Assembly: GCF_904849725.1 (NCBI RefSeq)
Contig: NC_058521.1
Location: forward strand, 95,404,244-95,468,243
Reading direction: 5' to 3'
DNA: 64,000 bases
Source: Hordeum vulgare subsp. vulgare
Taxonomy: Eukaryota; Streptophyta; Magnoliopsida; Poales; Poaceae
The translations under genes were made by a program, and so were the position numbers. A model generated the notes under the pieces. The model did no database searches. It was not told the origin of the DNA and worked only from the letters and a program-made list of their open reading frames with translations. How positions within the stretch are numbered: the stretch's first letter is position 1; the number at the start of each line of letters is the position of its first letter. This document shows positions 1 to 12,241 of this stretch, one piece after another.

Positions 1-1048
1 AGCCCATTTTTCTTTTGTTTTTAAAATCTGATTTCAAAGATTTTTATAAAAATATTTAACCAGTTTAAAAATATAATTTGTCCACTGATATTCTTCTAAA
101 AATATGTAGTATTTAATGAGACCTTTGGATGAATTCTTCAGCAACTATTCTGTTTTACAATAATAAAAAGGACTAAATTGGAATTGATTTGCTTCTATTT
201 GGTTGATTTTAAAAATGTTCCTTTATTGGAATCAGAGGCAATTATTTTTCAAAATAACCACTTAGATTTATCAGTAATAAAGAACATTTTTAAAATGACT
301 TTGTGATCTGTTTTTGAGTGAGATATTTCTTATTTATTCTTTTGACGATGATAGAAAATCCGTGTGACGAGGGAATCGGAGTGGAAGACCTCGAAGACCC
401 CGGATACCTAGCTGACCAAGGCAAGGAGCCCTGTGACCATGACTAAGCATAAGTTATATTGCATGTTAGTTTAGCAAGTATTTCCGTTGCATATGATCAT
501 AAGTGCCAGTAAATCATTGAAGTGATGTTACCGATGGCTCCTCCGGAGCACATGCATTGAGCTTGATCCTACCACCTATGAGGGTCATGCTAATATCATG
601 TTTACAAGTAAAGTTAGAATAGCATTAGCATGATCATGATGATGACATAAATCAAGGGTTTAAGAAAACCCCGTCGGGTGCCACTAATGCCCGAGGGTGA
701 TGATCAGTTAGGTGGCCACTATCGGAGAAGTGGTGCACCAGGTATTTTGTGTGAGTATGGTTTCGTAAATGGGATTAGATTAATGATGTGTCGACCGTCC
801 CAATGTTACCTGTACGACCACGTTACCCCTTTATTGGACGGGGCCTTGTTGATTACTCTGGTGGGTGCTAGCAAAGAGCCACATTACTAGTGGCGCGAGT
901 GATATATGTGGTCACTCTCATGATGGAGTCGTGCGAGGTAAGGCGACTATGCCATTTCTATGAGTTCCAGGCACACTGTTGGTCTCCGCATGGTTGATAT
1001 TGTCCAGAGTCGATGCTCGTAAGACGTACAACATGTGGGGTGGGTTCC
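1..1048 (+). repeat. G1 5' LTR, first visible piece
   Basis: Non-coding sequence that leads up to element A. It resumes at 28430 and then reaches the LTR end and PBS of G1. The window opens in the middle of the LTR, so the TGTCACACCC start is not visible here. By eye it does not overlap the part of the 3' LTR present at 45420-47592, so the full LTR may be about 4 kb (inference). The short ORF at 678-890 shows no recognisable domain. Confidence 0.6.
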
Positions 1049-2541
1049 TGCTACCTCTTGAGCTTGCGTTGGTTTTTCCCTTGAAGATGAAAGGGTGATG
1101 CAGCACAATAGCAGTAAGTATTTCCCTCAGTTTGAGAACCAAGGTATCAATCCAGTAGGAGTATCAAGGCAAGTGTCTAGAGTACCTGCACAAACACAAA
1201 CAAGCTTGCACCCAACGCTATAAAGGGGTTGTCAATCCCTTCAAGATTGATTGCAAAGTGAGATCTGAAGGCGGAAAGTGCAACAAAGTAAAAGTGTAAG
1301 GCTGAAAATATCATGTGAATTAGACCCGGGGGCCATAGTGTTCACTAGAGGCTTCTCTCATGATAGCAAATATTATGGTGGGTGAACGAATTACTGTCTA
1401 GCAATTGATAGAACCGCGCAAAGTCATGACGATATCTAAGGCAATGATCATACATATAGGCATCACGTCCGAGACAAGTAGACCGATACTTTCTGCATCT
1501 ACTACTATTACTCCACACATCGACCGATATCCAGCATGCATCTAGTGTATTGAGTTCATAACAAACAGAGTAATGCTTTAAGCAAGATGACATGATGTAG
1601 AGGGATAAATTCATGAAATAGATATAAACCCCATCTTTTTACCCTTGATGGCAACAACACGATGCATGCCTCGCTACCCCTTCTGTCACTGGGTGAGGAC
1701 ACCGCACGGTATGAACCCAAAACCAAGCACTTCTCCCATTGCAAGAACTGTAGATCAAGTTGTCAAACGAAACCCACAACTCGAAGAGAATTACAAGGAT
1801 ATGAAATCATGCATATAAGAGATCAGAAGAAACTCAAATAAGATTCATAGATAATCTGATCATAAATCCACAAATCATTGGATCTCGACATACACACCAC
1901 AAAAGAGGATTACATCGGATAGATCTCCATGAAGATCATGGAGAACTTTGTATTGAAGATCCAAGAGAGAGAAGAAGCCATCTAGCTACTAGCTATGGAC
2001 CCGAAGGTCTATGGTGAACTACTCACGCATCATCGGAGAGGCAATGGTGTTGATGAGGAAGGCCTCTGTGTCCGAATCCCTCCTCCTGCAGGGCACCAGA
2101 ACGTGCCCCAGATGGGATCTTGCGGAGACAGAACCTTGCGACGGCGGAAAAGTATTTTCGTGGCTCTCTCCCGTGGTTTCAGAATTTTCGGGGATTTAAA
2201 GGAGCCACGGGGGGGCCACAAGCCTGCTAGGCACGGCCCCCTCCCCAGGCCGCAGCTAGGGGGCTTGTGGCCTCCCCCAGGACTCTTTGCCTTGGTTCCC
2301 AAGATCCATGTGTATCTTCTATTCTGGAAAAAAAAATCTTTTCGGAGGTTTTATTCTGTTTCGACTCCGTTTGATATTCTCCTCTGAAAAATGTCAAAAA
2401 CACGGAAAAATAGGAACTGGCACTTGGCACTGAGTTAATAAGTTAGTCCTAAAAAGATATATAATGCATACAAAACTTCCAAAGTTTGACAAGATAATAG
2501 CATGGAACCACCAAAATTATAGATACGTAGGATATGTATCA
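1049..2541 (-). repeat. Element A 3' LTR
   Basis: On the minus strand it starts TGATACATATCCTACGTATC at 2541 and ends GAGGTAGCA at 1049, giving TG...CA ends. It matches the LTR at 26943-28429 over its length, with scattered substitutions and small indels. ORFs inside it are chance readings. Confidence 0.9.
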
Positions 2542-2556
2542 AGCATCCCCAAGCTT
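2542..2556 (-). other. Element A polypurine tract (PPT)
   Basis: Minus strand reads AAGCTTGGGGATGCT directly against the LTR start at 2541. This is the plus-strand priming site position. The same word adjoins the 3' LTR of D (55160-55174). Confidence 0.8.
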
Positions 2557-3758
2557 AATTCATGCTCGTCCTCGAGTAGGGAAGTGATAAAGACTGATTT
2601 TTTGATGTGGAACGCTACCTAACATATTTGTCCTTTGTAACCTCTTTCATGTGACATGAATGTTCAGATCCGTAAGATGCAAAACAATAGTTTGCTATTG
2701 ACATGAAAATAATAATACTTCAAGCAAACTAGTAAGGTGATCATGAACTTACGAAATGACAAGGCCAAATAAAGTTATCCCTACAAAATCATATAGGCTG
2801 GCTATGCTCCATCATCCCCACACAACGAATTTAAATCATGCACAACCCCAGTATTGGCCAAGTAATTGTTTTCACACTCTTACTTTCTCAAACTTTTTGA
2901 ACTCTCATGCAATACATGAGCGTGAGCCATGGATATAGCACTATAGGTGAAACAGAGTGTGGTGGAGGTTGTGAGGCAAAAAAGGAGGAGATGGTCACAT
3001 CGACTCGGCGTATCAATGGGCTATGGAGATGCCCATCAATAGATATCAATGTGAATGAGTAGGGATTACCATGCAACGGATGCACTTAGAGCTATAAGTG
3101 TGTGAAAGCTCAAAAGGAGAACTAGTGGGTGTGCATCCAACTTGCTTGCTCACGAAGACCTAGGGCAATTTTGAGGAAGCCCATCATTGGAATATACAAG
3201 CCAAGTCATATAATGAAAATTCCCACTAGTATATGGAAGTGTCAAAACAAGAGACTCTCAATCATGAAGAACATGGTGCTATTATGAAGCACAAGTGTGG
3301 AAAAAGATAGTAGCATTGTCCCTTCTCTCTTTTTCTCTCTCTTTTTTTTGTTTGGGCTCTTTGGCCTCTCTTTTTTTGGTGGGCAACTTGGGCCTCTCTT
3401 TTTTCCTCACATGGGACAATGCTCTAATAATGATGATCATCAAACTTTTATTTACTCACAACTCAACACTTAGAGCAATGATGACTCTATAGGAAATGCC
3501 TCCGGTAGTGTACCGAGATGAGCAACGATCTAGCTTAGTGTATGATGTTGAAACATCTCGCTAGCTATCTTACAATCATGCAATGGCAATCTGAAAGTGA
3601 TGGCACAAGTCATGAGACGAAACGGTGGGAGTTGCATGGCAATATATCTCGGAATGGCTATGAAAATGCCATAATAGGTAGGTATGGTGGCTGTTTTGAG
3701 GAAGGTATATTGTGGATTTGTGCACCGGCGAAAGTTGCGCAGCACTAGAGAAGCTAGC
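2557..3758 (-). mobile_element. Element A internal non-coding region, 3' part
   Basis: No credible protein is seen. The stretch matches D at about 55175-56350 closely (shared GTGAGCCATGG and CACCGGCGAAAGTTGC words), so it is a conserved untranslated part of the family. It ends at CACTA-O and resumes at 21391. Confidence 0.75.
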
Positions 3759-3761
3759 AAC

Positions 3762-3960
3762 CACTAGTAGAAAAAGGGCCTTTTGTCCCGTTTCATAAGG
3801 GCCTTCTGTCCCGGTTTTGGAACCGGGACAAAAAGGTCGTTACTAATGCCCTTTTCCTTTAGTCCCAGTTCTTACACGAACCGGGACAGGTGGGCCTCCA
3901 TGTGGCCGCTGCGGCCAGGCCAGGCAGGGGGCCTTTAGTCCTGGTTGATGACACCAACCG
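3762..3960. repeat. CACTA-O left terminus and subterminal repeats
   Basis: After the terminal CACTAGTAGAAAA come short direct and inverted copies of GTCCCGGTT and AACCGGGAC (3785-3890) and a GC-rich GGCC stretch. Such motifs are where CACTA transposase proteins bind (known for En/Spm; inferred here). CACTA-I cuts the array at 3961 and it resumes at 13106. Confidence 0.85.
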
Positions 3961-4510
3961 CACTACAGGAATCAGCTTCTTTGCCGTCTGCCATCACAGA
4001 CGGCAAAGAGAATACCACAAACGGCAAAGAATCTCACGGCCGGCAAAATTTCTGCATGAGCCTACGACCGCATCGTAGCTTCTTTGCCGTCTGTCTCCCC
4101 AAAGCGGACGACAAAGAGCTTTGCCATCAGCTTTTCATAGGAGCAGTCGGCAAAGTGCTCGATACGGCAGCCGACATGCGTTGCCTCCGTTAGGGCTAAC
4201 GGAGGCTTTGCCGTCTGCCTCCCCCTCTTCTTTGCCGTCTGCCTCCCCCCTCTCTTCTTTGTCATCTGCCTCCCCCCTCTTCTTTGCTGTTTTCCTACTC
4301 CTCCCCCCCTCCACTCTTTGTTGTCTGCCTCCTCCTCCTCCCCCCTCCTCTATGCCCTCTTCTTTGCCGTCTCCCCCCTGGAAGCATACGGCAAAGAGCC
4401 TATATAGACACCCCAGGATGCACAGCTGGGTGCCATGTGGCACCTTTGCCGTTTGCCACCTGATGGCAAAGACCTGTGCCATAAGCTGGCGGACGGCAAA
4501 GAGCCCATAT
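3961..4510. repeat. CACTA-I left TIR and subterminal repeat array
   Basis: Many copies of CTTTGCCGTCTGCC in both orientations between 3979 and 4505. Reading frames here are simply the repeat translated and are not genes. Confidence 0.85.
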
Positions 4511-4545
4511 AGTACCTATTTTTTTTCTGTTTTAGATTACTTCAC

Positions 4546-4720
4546 ATCACACACACACACACACACACATATGTATATATAAATATATATATATTTGACA
4601 ACACATTTATATAATTCACCACACATATATGATATATAGTTCACCACACATATACTTGCCAACACATATATATAATTCACCACACATATATGATATACAT
4701 ATAAATCAATGTACATCCCC
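4546..4720. repeat. CA/TA microsatellite and short AT-rich repeats
   Basis: A (CA)n run near 4548-4568 is followed by TATATA runs and about three copies of a unit containing ATTCACCACACATATA. The reading frames across it are repeat artefacts. Confidence 0.8.
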
Positions 4721-4959
4721 ATATATCGAAAGAACCAACATACAAAGTATTGCACTGTTTATCCATATATACGTATAGTACGCCATTGTTCATCAACTCA
4801 AATGAAAACTAGATGATATACATATAAAGTTCATCCATCGACATTGTTCAACTCCATGAATGCCAGCTTCCGTGCATGTAGTATATCCAATCTGCAAAAA
4901 TGTGAATAAGGAAGTTAGAAGAAGAACAAAATATGATGTTTTTGAGATAATTATCTCAT

Positions 4960-7020
4960 TTTAGTGGAAAACAATCTAAGAATATAATATTCATGAGCTA
5001 ACCAAGGTTCTTATGCTATTTTTAGCTTATTATGGCATTTTGGAGCTAAATGGGTTAATTATGTCATTGTTGGGGAAATTAAAGCAAGGATAATATGAAA
5101 GAGGAGAAGAAAGAGGAGGAGGAGGAGAAGAAGAAGAAATCAAGAAGAATGAGGAGAAGGAGGAGAAGGACTAGAAGGTCCTTGGCCTTCTCATCCTCCT
5201 CCTCCTCCTTCTCCTTCTTCTCTTCTTCTTCTTCTTCTTCTTTCTTTTCATTTTTCCTATTTCTTCTCCTCTTCTCCTCTTGTTGGAGCAAAATTACCTA
5301 ATTATGTATTTTTGGAGCTATATGGGCTAATTATACCATTTTAGATTAAAACAAGCTAAGGATATAATATTCATGCGCTAACCAAGGTTCTTATGCTATT
5401 TTGTGCTTATTATGGCATTTTGGAGCTAAATGGGCTAATTATGTCATTGTTGGGGAAATTAAAGCAAGGATAATATGAAATAGGAGAAGAAAGAGGAGGA
5501 GGAGGAGAAGAAGAAGAAATCAAGAAGAAGGAGGAGAAGCACTAGAAGGTCCTTGGCCTTCTGCTCCTCCTCCTCCTTCTCCTTCTTGTTCTTATTTCTT
5601 TTCATTTTTCCTATTTCTTCTCCTCTTCTCCTCTTGTTGGAGATAAATTACCTAATAATGTATTTTTGGAGCTAAATGGGCTAATTATGCCATTTTAGAG
5701 GAAAACAAGCTAAGTATATAATATTCATGAGCTAACCAAGGTTCTTATGCCATTTTGAGGTTATTATGGTATTTTGGAGCTAAATGGGCTAATTATGTCA
5801 TTGTTGGGGAAATTAAAGCAAGGATAATATGAAAGAGGAGAAGAAATATGAGGAGTAGGAGAAGAAGAAGAAATCAACAAGAAGAAGGAGAAGGAGGAGA
5901 AGGAGGAGGAGGAGAAGGACTAGAAGGTCCATGGCCTTCTCCTCCTCGTCGTCCTCCTTCTCCTTCTTCTTTTCTTCTTCTTCTTCTTCTTTTCATTTTT
6001 CCTATTGATTCTCCTCTTGTTGGAGCCAAATTACATAATTATGTCCTTTTGGAGCTATATGGGCTAATTATACCATTTTGGAGGAAAACAAGCTAAGAAT
6101 ATAATATTCATGAGCTAACCAAGGTTCTTATGCCATTTTGAGCTTATTATGGCATTTTGGAGCTAAATGGGCTAATTATGTCATTTTTGGGAAAATTAAA
6201 GCAAGGATAATATGAAGGAGGAGAAGAAAGAGGAGTAGGAGGATAGGAAGAAGAAATTAAGAAGGAGGAGAAGGAGTAGAAGGAGGAGGAGGAGAAGAAC
6301 TAGAAGGTCCTTGGCCTTCTCCTCCTTCTCCTCCTCCTCCTCCTTCTCCTTCTTCTCTTCTTCTTCTTCTTCTTCTTCTTCTTCTTCTTCTTTCTTTCCA
6401 TTTTTCCTATTTCTTCTCATCTTCTCCTCTTGTTGCAGCGAAATTATCTAATTATGTCTTTTTGGAGCTAAATGGGCTAATGATCCCATTTTAGAGGAAA
6501 ACAAGCTAAGTATATAATATTAATGAGGTAACCAAGGTTCTTATGCCATTTTGAGGTTATTATGTCATTGTTGGGGAAATTAAGGCAAGGAGAATATGAA
6601 ATAGGAGAATAAAGAGGAGGAGGAGGAGAAGCAGAAGAAATAAAGAAGAAGGAAGAGAAGGAGGAGGAGGAGGAGAAGGACTAGAAGGTCCTTGGTCTTC
6701 TCCTCGTTCTCCTCCTCCTCGTCGTCCTTATCCTTCTTCTCTTCTTCTTCTTCTTCTTCTTTATTTTCATTTTTCCTATTTATTCTCCTCTTCTCCTCTT
6801 CGTGGAGCTAAATTAGCTAACTATGTCTTTTTGGAGCTAAATGGGCTAATTATCTCATTTTAGAGGAAAACAAGCTAAGTATATAACATTAATGAGCTAA
6901 CCAAGGTTCTTATGCCATTTTGAGCTTATTATGGCATTTTGGAGCTAAATGGGCTAATTATGTCTTTTTGGAGCTAAATGGGCTACCTATCTCATTGTTG
7001 GGGAAATTAAGGCAAGGAGA
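4960..7020. repeat. Degenerate tandem array, six units of about 355-415 bp
   Basis: Units begin with AAAACAAGCTAAG-like words near 4963, 5344, 5699, 6082, 6492 and 6853. Each contains a polypurine arm (GGAGGAGAAG), a central quasi-palindrome (AGAAGGTCCTTGGCCTTCT) and a polypyrimidine arm (CTCCTTCTTCTTC). Another copy lies at about 11319-11520. The array lies just left of the last exon of the second CACTA gene (stop 7059-7061), that is, downstream of it. Lys/Glu-rich or Ser/Phe-rich reading frames here are artefacts. Confidence 0.8.
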
Positions 7021-7058
7021 ATATGAAAGAGGAGAAGAGAAACTTACCGTAGTGGTCA

Positions 7059-9023
7059 TCAAGGAGGAGAAACACTTGGAGAAGGGTCGTGCGATGCCGG
7101 TCGGGAGTTATTCTACAGAACAGATATTTTGCAATGTCTCAGTTAACATGATGACACTCAATTATTAATACTAGTTTATAATGAAACTCACCGTGCCAAT
7201 CAAAGAGAAGACGGGCATCGGCGGAGGGACTTGACCGCTCTTCTCGCACATACCCTGAAGAGTGGGTCGTATTAGTTAGTAATGAAACAGACATTACACA
7301 TATGATTTGGCTAATGTGAAAAGAAACTTACCACAAAAAGCTCGTACATGGCCCGTTGACCTGCCTCATTCTGGGACCTCTCCTCCTCAATCAATCGTGC
7401 CGTGATCTGGTCCCTCTCATCGAGAGCAGCCTGACTAGCCAATCTCTCTTTCTCAAGAGCAGCCTGGCTTGCCAATCTCTCTTTCTGAAGAGCAGCCTGG
7501 TTTGCCAATCTCTCTTTCTAAAGAGCAGCCTGAAACACCATTCCTCGTTACCACACTAATGGTCTATGGTGACGCACATAATGAAATAGATGAAAGTGTT
7601 CTTAGTCCGTACAACTAACCTCGATGGCAAGATCGACTGGTCGTGGACGACGCATTATCTCAGGACAACTGCTCGACTGGCACGCCTTGATCTAAGGGAG
7701 AGTGAGTGGACAACGTATTATCCCATCTCCAATGGCTATCGAGCCATGGGGCCTCCCGCCACCAGATATCATCACCAGCTCTGGATCCAAAGGTTCCTGG
7801 CTAGGGTTAAAGTCATCCCCTTTCGTAGCCTTCCCCGCATCCCTGTATGCCACGAGCTTCTGGTGGGATGATTTGATGGTGAAGTTGTTGGGATCATCTA
7901 GGTCATATTCAGAGAATGTCTTTGCCTTCTTGTACGAGGCAGTATGGCTGCCTCCTCCTCACATCCATCCTCACGCCTATAGAAGGTTAATTTTAGCTAT
8001 ATTGTTAGTTTTAGATTCTGTAAAAGGATAATTTACCCAAAAGCTCTTGATCACCATCTCGGCCCTCGTGTGGCATAAGACACCATCTATAATCTCCTCC
8101 GGCGGGGCCTGTGCAGCCTGGTAGTGCTCCCAGGAAAATCCTAGTGTAGGAACCTGACCCTCAGCAGGCAACGTGACAAACCCGGGGAAATTTGTCCGGC
8201 AAAGCACACCAAGGACGGAGTTCGGCCTGCGGACTCCAAGAGGGTGTACCCATCCCCTGCAGTATGATAAGGTCAACGCATTAGATATTTGAACAAACTA
8301 GAAGGCAAAAGTTAAAACAAGAGTCAATGTACTTACCTATGTCCTTCAGGTTTAATCACCGGCCTCTCCTCGCGTGTAGCCGACGCGACCGGGAGACGTG
8401 TACTACCACGCTTGTACACGGTGGCCCCGTCCACCTGCACATCACCCTCACTATCCATAAGCTCATCCCCACCATCCCCGCCCCCTGAGCCACCCGGACC
8501 CTCGGTCCAATCCGGAAACTCGGTACGATCCGGCCAGGTCTCCCATCTGGACCTCTCCACGTCGGGTGAAGCCTCCAGAACCGTAGTCTCGTGGGCCGAA
8601 TGCACCTTGACCCGAGGCTGCTCCTGGACCGGAGTCTCATGGGACGAATGCTCGTCAACACCAGGATCCTGGAACGGAGTCCCCGTAGCCTCCTCCAGAA
8701 ACGGGTCGACCATAGTAGTCCTGTGCTCGGGTGAATGAGCTCGTGGTGGTGGCGAGGACGGCTCAACAGTCATCCTAGATCTTCCGCGGCCACCACCTCT
8801 CCCACCCTTCCCCTTCTTCCCTACCTGACCAGCCCCTCTCCCAGTGGGCAATGCCGCCGACAAAGAAGAACCCGCGGGTGGTGTCGACAGACTGTCAGCC
8901 AAGGCTCTACGGAGAGATAGGGGTGGAAGGGAAGTACCACCCCTCGTGCGGGGCGCCTGGGAAGAACCCGTCGAGCGATCTGTACCAGCGCCCACCATCT
9001 TTCCACACCTGGTGACCTGCCAT
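7059..9023 (-). pseudogene. Second (accessory) CACTA gene of CACTA-I, broken
   Basis: Multi-exon gene read leftward. Exon 1 (ending near 8337 at a GTAAGT donor) encodes a Pro/Ser/Thr-rich acidic region. The next exon (about 8258 down to 8036) encodes the block with VRRPNSVLGVLC and APPEEIIDGVLCH. Later exons give YDLDDPNNF and PRPVDLAIE blocks, then a coiled-coil-like repeat of KERLASQAALE units (7311-7540). Short last exons follow at about 7193-7254 and to a TGA at 7059-7061. Known CACTA elements pair a TNP2 gene with a second gene (TNPA or Ptta/En/Spm type); this is probably the latter. The start ATG (9021-9023) is not in frame with the long exon-1 frame, there is a stop near 7720, and about 550 bp present in CACTA-2 (about 48110-48660) is missing at about 7948. 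Confidence 0.7.
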
Positions 9024-9142
9024 GATAAAGATTAAAAGAAATTAGTACAACATAAAAAAATTGAATAACTGACATGAATAATAATATGTACATGAATAAT
9101 AAAGATTAAAAAATATATAATTTAAGTTGTGAATCTTACAAA

Positions 9143-11092
9143 CTAATAATCATCATCAATAAATGCATCATCATCTTCACTATCACGCATGTCTTCATGA
9201 ATGACGTGCTCGTCGGGTTCAACGGCGTGAAGTTGTGAAAGGCCTTCCTTTAATCGTTGAAGCATTGACATGTCATCCGCATTAGTAACCTCTACGAGTT
9301 CCAGGTCTTCTGGTTCCGGCTCAGGGCTAGAGTCGGATTCATTGTCGCTGTCTACTTCCATGTTCTTGGGTGAAGCACGGCGGTTCTTGAAACGTTTCTT
9401 GGAAAGATGTGTTTCTTGGAAGAATTCTCCATCATATGTGTCTGGGTTAATGTGAGGTTCATAATCCTGTTCATTTGGGAGAGGTGGTCTGACATTTGGC
9501 GGCACTTCATAAACAACATACCAACCTTCCAGATTCTTATCCATTTGGCATGCCCACGGTAGATAGAAAACTTGGGTCGCATGTTGAGCCGTAATATAGA
9601 CATCGGGAACATCTAAATGGGTGTTTGGATAGATTTCGACTAGTCCTATATGTTCACGAGTCCTTCTAGTCTTATTCTGCTGGAACTAATAACATTTGAA
9701 GACTACGACGTTCGGTGGGTTTTCACCATAGAATTGAAGTTCATAAATTGCTTCAACTCTTCCATAATACTCGATAACACCTTCGCCGATAGCAAAGACA
9801 CCACAATTTGTAGATTTTTGGTCGGGCATAGATAGCTCTTTGCCAAAGGTACGAAAGAGATACCCGTTAATGTTGTATTTCTCAAATGAACAGACCTTAT
9901 AGTCAAAACCATTAGCGACTTGTCTCAATTCGGCATCCATAGACTCTGAATTAGCCTACAAGTTTAATACGAAACGATTGTTGCATTAGCCGCAAGTTAG
10001 ACCAAGAAATGAAACGGTCCATTATTGATAATTACCGTTTGTTTGAACCAAGAGATGAAACCGGGATGGCCACCTCCTGTCTTTGACAAAAGCTCATACT
10101 CTTCGATGAAATCATTTTCGATCACCGCTCCATCCGAGAATTTGGCGACGTAACGGCTGTTTGAAATATCCGAGAATAAGAGCAGTTCAAATGAATTAGA
10201 AGTTACGGGAAAAGTGTCGAGAACTGACTCGATGTACGGCCGCACTTCTGTTAGGTTGTTGAAGATATACAACAAAATGTTCCGCCATTCTTCGACATCC
10301 AACGTTATTGGTTTCGAAGCACCGGCTGGTGCGAGCTTCCCTTTTAATAGGCTGAGGTTGGACCCACCTTTTTAGGGTCTGCATCATTGTGCCGAGGCTT
10401 CGGATTATGCAAATGATGATTTTTGGCTTCGTAGTGTGCTTTCACAAAGTTTGTCACCTCCTGAGTAATGAATGCCTCAGCCATCGATGCTTCAATTCTA
10501 CGCTTATTTTTACATTTAACTCGAAGGGTCTTCTGCATCCTCTTAGTTGCATAGCCCCAACGATCTTGCACGGGCCCACCCAATCTTGCCTCGGTCGATA
10601 GATGTAAAATCAAATGCTGCATTGGATTAAAGAAGCCCGGTGGAAAGATCTTCTCTAACTTGCACAACAACTCCGGTGCAAACTCCTCCATGTCTTCTAC
10701 CACGCCAGGCGACAATTCTTTCGCACAAAGAACACGGAAGAAATAGCTCAGCTCTGCCAGTACTAGCCATTCATCCTCAGGAATAAAGCCACATAACATC
10801 ACCGGCATTACCCGCTCTAGCCATATGTGCCAATCATGACTCTTGAGACCAAAGATTTTTAATTTTTCAAGACTCGCTCCCCTCTTTAGATTCGTTGCAT
10901 ACCCATCGGGGAACATCAAGTGCATTTTGACCCACAAGATAATTTCCCTCATAGCTGGCCTTCCAAGATTGAACCAGGCCTTTGGCTTCGACCACTTCTG
11001 CTTTCCTTTGCCTTCTCGCATGTTTTGTAACAGTCTATGACATAGTGTCTCTTGATCGACTCTAGCCTTAATATTATCCTTTGTCTTCCAAT
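9143..11092 (-). pseudogene. TNP2-type CACTA transposase, C-terminal fragment (CACTA-I)
   Basis: TNP2 is the large En/Spm transposase that cuts and rejoins element ends in the nucleus. Only the C-terminal part remains. The upstream exon (10036 to about 11092) has blocks GFIPEDEWLVLAELSYFFR and FNPMQHLILHLSTEARLGG. An 80-bp intron (9956-10035, GT donor, TTGTAG acceptor) separates the last exon (9143-9955), which has a DUF4216-like block (VVVFKCY, RRTREHIGLVEI) and an acidic C-terminus. A one-base loss near 10365 shifts the frame, and a TAG near 9683 replaces the expected Trp. The N-terminus is deleted relative to CACTA-2 (52,000-53,550). Confidence 0.85.
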
Positions 11093-12230
11093 CTGATAAA
11101 TTAATTTAATTACCTAAATCTAGAAATTTCATGCGGAAACCGAGCCACAGTAAATGAAGGGGCGGGGAGGAGATGAAATTTGTACTGACCCACGAATGTA
11201 GGGGTGGAGCTCGTACAACACACGGGCAGGTCTTCGCACAGCAGACCTAACAGCGACGAAACAACTATCACATGTAAATCCACCTGATCAACACAAATAT
11301 TCTAATTATGTCATTTTAGAGGAAAACAAGTTAAGAATATAATATTCATGACCTAACCAAGGTTTTTATGCCATTTTGTAGCTAAATGGGCTAATTATCT
11401 CATTGTTGGGGAAAATAAGGTCAGGAGAATAAGATAGAGGAGAACAAAGAGGAGGAGGAGGAGAAGAAGAAGAAATCAAGAAGAAGGAGAAGGAGGAGGA
11501 GGAGAAGAAGGAGGAGGAGTAGGTATTCTTCTTCTCTTCTTCTCTTCTTCTTCTCTTCTTCTTTTCTTCTTCTTTTCTTCTTCTCCTTCTTATTTTTGTC
11601 TTCTCCTCCTCCTCCTCCTCCTCTTCTTCTTCTCCTCCTCCTCCTCTTCTCCTCCTCCTCCTCTTCTCCTCTTCTTATTCTTCCTATTCTTTCTATTAAG
11701 CTAACTAACTAACTAACCTAACTATCAAAGCTAACTAAACCTATCGCTAAACCTAGATAGCACTAAACAGCAAAAATAATAATCTACCACTAAGTAACTA
11801 AAAAAGAATATTCTAACTACCACTAAATACCAAACAATAAAAAATCAACTTCTTCTTATTTTTTCTCTTCTTCTCCTTCTTATTTTTTTCTTATTCTCTT
11901 CTTCTCTTCTTCCTTACTTCTCCTCCTTCTTATTTTTTCTTCTCTTCTTCTTCTTCTTCTTCTTCTCCTTCTTATTTTTTCTTCTCCTCTTCTTCTTCTT
12001 CTTCTTCTTCTTCTTTTTCTTCTTCTCCTCCTCCTCCTCCTACTCCTCTTCTCGTCCTCCTCCTCCTCCTCTTCTCATCTTCTCCTCCTCCACCTAACTA
12101 ACCAAGCTAACTAACTATCCTAACTAAAACTACTAACCTAACTAAATCTACCACTAAAACTACTAACAATAATCTAGCTACCACTAATTAACAAAAAAAA
12201 ACTAAATCTGTAAATTAGCAAAATAAGAAA
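11093..12230. repeat. CACTA-I upstream region: repeat copy and polypyrimidine tracts
   Basis: 11093-11290 matches CACTA-2 at 62225-62430 (shared GGTCTTCGCACAGCAGACCT). 11319-11520 is a further copy of the 4960-7020 unit. 11520-12100 is mostly CTT/CTC repeats broken by short AT-rich patches with CTAACTAAC words. No gene is seen. It probably lies within the long first intron of the TNP2 gene (inference). Confidence 0.6.
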
Positions 12231-12241
12231 AAATGACTCAC

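Noticed and set aside
4062..4582. Open frames at the left end of CACTA-I on both strands
   Set aside because: They translate the TTTGCCGTCTG subterminal repeats.
8333..8998. Extended Pro-rich protein as an independent host gene
   Set aside because: It has a close counterpart in CACTA-2 at 49077-49820 in the same order beside TNP2, so it is a CACTA gene exon.
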